A program made the position numbers and the translations under genes. Positions 13,349 through 14,513 of a stretch of DNA of 14,513 bases are shown here, one piece after another; within the stretch, counting starts at the first letter, position 1; each line of letters opens with the position of its first letter. The notes beneath the pieces were generated by a model. It was not told where the DNA came from and did no database searches. It saw only the letters and a list, made by a program, of their open reading frames with translations. Source of the stretch: JAHBVH01 sp034437715 (lineage in GTDB: Bacteria; Chloroflexota; Anaerolineae; Caldilineales; Caldilineaceae). Location of the stretch: assembly GCA_034437715.1 (NCBI GenBank), contig DAOTTR010000437.1, forward strand, positions 1 through 14,513. Reading direction: 5' to 3'.

Positions 13349-14129
13349 GTTTATTAAATTTATAACCACCTTCGCGATCACCCCACTTGCGCACCGTCTC
13401 GATATATTCATAATCGGGATCAACCACCAGCAGCCGTTCGCGCAGTCGCTTGGCAATATTAAAGATTGCATCGCGCGAGCGTTTTTCGTCATCGGGATTA
13501 TCGGGCGCATATTCCCAGATCGTTTCGGTCAGCTCGGCGTGGGTGGTATGGCTCGGGTAGCGCTCCATCAACAAGTTGAGGAATTTGTATTCGCTATTCG
13601 AGAGTTTAAACGCTTCGCTTTCGGCACCCTGTACCCACACCATGCGGTCGGCATGGGAGAGACTGAGCCCAAAAATTGTGCTTGTTTCGGGCGCGACAAA
13701 GGTAGCACCAAAGTCGGTAAACTGAATGTGAAAGACGCCGGCTAGTTGGATCTCGCCACTTTCGCGCAGGCGGTACTCCTTGAACTTTTCCAATGCTTTG
13801 CCATTCAGGCTCGTGCCATTGGCGCTGCCCACATCCTGCACATGAAACGATTCGTCCTGCCCCGCAATAATTTTGAGATGGCTGCGCGAGATTTTCGGGC
13901 TATCAATAAATAGATCATTGTGGACACTGCGCCCCATGCCAAACTCGGCGCTGTTGACATAAAAGCTCATGCCCAGTTCTACTTTGACATGCCCCTCAAC
14001 GGTTGCCATATGGTGGGCCAACGCCGGATCGCGCCCCACAAATTCAATGCTGGCAAGGCGCCCCCCCACCATAATACTGGGCGCGACATAGGTCACGCAG
14101 AGTTCCAAGCGATCATGCTTTTGGGTCAT
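13344..14129 (-). CDS. FHA domain-OmpR/PhoB-type winged-helix transcription regulator
   Basis: A 261-residue cytoplasmic regulator. The start at 14129 (MTQKHDRLEL) is chosen over 14180 because AAGGAGGT (14140-14133) lies just before it. An FHA domain occupies about 55-145: GMGRS (64-68), SRSH (81-84) and the loop SANGTSLNG (102-110), all that is needed to bind phospho-Thr. Residues about 165-257 are a Trans_Reg_C-type winged helix: LSNSEYKFLNLLMER, a TETIW helix, a recognition-helix region RSRDAIFNIAKRLRERL, and the wing VRKWGDREGGYKF near the C-terminus. There is no receiver domain, so control would be by phospho-Thr docking rather than Asp phosphorylation. It lies directly upstream of the FHA/kinase/phosphatase operon and of the repeated operator, and is the obvious candidate to bind it. 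Confidence 0.9.
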   Translation of the reverse strand: MTQKHDRLELCVTYVAPSIMVGGRLASIEFVGRDPALAHHMATVEGHVKVELGMSFYVNSAEFGMGRSVHNDLFIDSPKISRSHLKIIAGQDESFHVQDVGSANGTSLNGKALEKFKEYRLRESGEIQLAGVFHIQFTDFGATFVAPETSTIFGLSLSHADRMVWVQGAESEAFKLSNSEYKFLNLLMERYPSHTTHAELTETIWEYAPDNPDDEKRSRDAIFNIAKRLRERLLVVDPDYEYIETVRKWGDREGGYKFNKH

Positions 14130-14180
14130 GGTACCTCCTTTTGATAGGCAAGCGTTCGCGGCTTCTGATGGACAAACCAT

Positions 14181-14236
14181 TTAAAAGTCATACCAATAAG
14201 TCCAATAATACACGAGACGCTATGTATGACTTTTAA
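14181..14236. promoter_or_regulatory. 13-bp inverted repeat in the upstream region of the FHA-winged-helix gene
   Basis: ttaaaagtcatac (14181-14193) pairs perfectly with gtatgacttttaa (14224-14236) over a 30-nt AT-rich spacer that contains a TATTAT sequence on the minus strand (14210-14205). It lies 52-107 bp before the start codon. It could be an operator for autoregulation or an mRNA leader hairpin. A lone tttctatc occurs further upstream (14274-14281). Confidence 0.5.
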
Positions 14237-14320
14237 GGGTTTTATCTATAAGGAAGGTCAAAACCTGAACTCTTTTCTATCGCTCAACTTTATCTGATTG
14301 AGAAATTATGCTTCACTGGA

Positions 14321-14351
14321 GACCAGTAGGGTCGCGCAAACCCTACTGGTC
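14321..14351. repeat. 12-bp palindrome after the FGE-sulfatase gene
   Basis: gaccagtagggt (14321-14332) pairs perfectly with accctactggtc (14340-14351), with a 7-nt loop, 25 nt after the stop of the minus-strand gene. No T-tract follows. It shares a 13-mer with the palindrome at 5696-5722, so it is probably a repeat that may also act in 3'-end formation. Confidence 0.55.
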
Positions 14352-14375
14352 TGACCAGGTGCATAAGGTCTATGC

Positions 14376-14513
14376 TTATTGGGGTGCCGCCAAGACGACA
14401 CGGAAGCCAATGTGCTGCGAAAGGGTATCGGGTGTGAAACCGGTGCGGGCGGCACAGCGAATCTGGTATTGGGTATAGTAGAACGAGCCGCCGCGCACAA
14501 TGCGCTTGCCCGG
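14376..14513 (-). CDS. FGE-sulfatase/SUMF1-like domain protein, C-terminal fragment (cut by window edge)
   Basis: Forty-five residues and a TAA stop are visible. The frame continues beyond the window. The sequence contains RIVRGGSFYY, IRCAARTGF and QHIGFRVV, which match the conserved C-terminal end of formylglycine-generating enzyme (SUMF1) domains: RGGSW..., ...R.A.R..., ...GFRVV. True formylglycine synthases convert a sulfatase cysteine to formylglycine. Many bacterial proteins with this C-type-lectin-like fold do other things, such as EgtB-type oxidation or ligand display on kinases, and the visible part cannot distinguish them. Confidence 0.85.
   Translation of the reverse strand, partial: PGKRIVRGGSFYYTQYQIRCAARTGFTPDTLSQHIGFRVVLAAPQ

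Overview
The window looks like a chromosomal region of a Chloroflexota-type bacterium, possibly a filamentous Chloroflexia relative. That is inference from several things: moderately high GC, a membrane Ser/Thr kinase with a Pro/Thr-rich stalk, FHA proteins, a sulfatase-modifying-factor type protein, and many palindromic repeats with GTAGGGGC...GCCCCTAC ends. No 16S or other taxonomic marker is present. All convincing genes lie on the minus strand, so the window reads biologically from right to left.

Right part (14513 to 8326): first the C-terminal end of an FGE-sulfatase (SUMF1-like) protein that runs off the window. Next is a cytoplasmic FHA protein fused to an OmpR/PhoB-type winged helix. 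Then comes a tight three-gene operon: a membrane protein with a degenerate VWA domain and a cytoplasmic FHA domain, a membrane Ser/Thr kinase, and a tail-anchored PP2C phosphatase. This is a complete phospho-Thr signalling set (kinase, phosphatase, two FHA readers, one of them DNA-binding).

Left part (8325 to 382): two nearly identical 50-residue aromatic, cationic peptides with a leader/core look. They are followed by a terminator and then a membrane M50 zinc metalloprotease carrying an N-terminal PqqD-like (RRE) domain. Next are a membrane-anchored TlpA-type thiol oxidoreductase, a MacB/LolD-type ATPase, a MacB/FtsX permease and an HlyD/MacA-type adaptor. This has the logic of a peptide maturation and export system: precursor, leader-binding protease, disulfide handling and ABC export. 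No radical SAM, YcaO, lanthipeptide or cyclodehydratase enzyme is visible.

The two halves appear linked. A repeated motif (TTTCTATCA on the plus strand, TGATAGAAA in the direction of transcription) occurs before HlyD, before M50, and four times before the VWA/FHA-kinase-PP2C operon. Weaker versions precede TlpA and the peptide genes. Sites often come in pairs 21-22 bp apart and sit 33 and/or 53-55 bp upstream of by-eye -10 hexamers, while recognisable -35 hexamers are lacking. This suggests one activator, plausibly the adjacent FHA-winged-helix protein, controlling both the signalling operon and the peptide system.

The intergenic regions are rich in repeats: a 134-bp dispersed hairpin element in two copies, a MITE-like insertion with terminal inverted repeats and a putative target duplication, and several strong palindromes.
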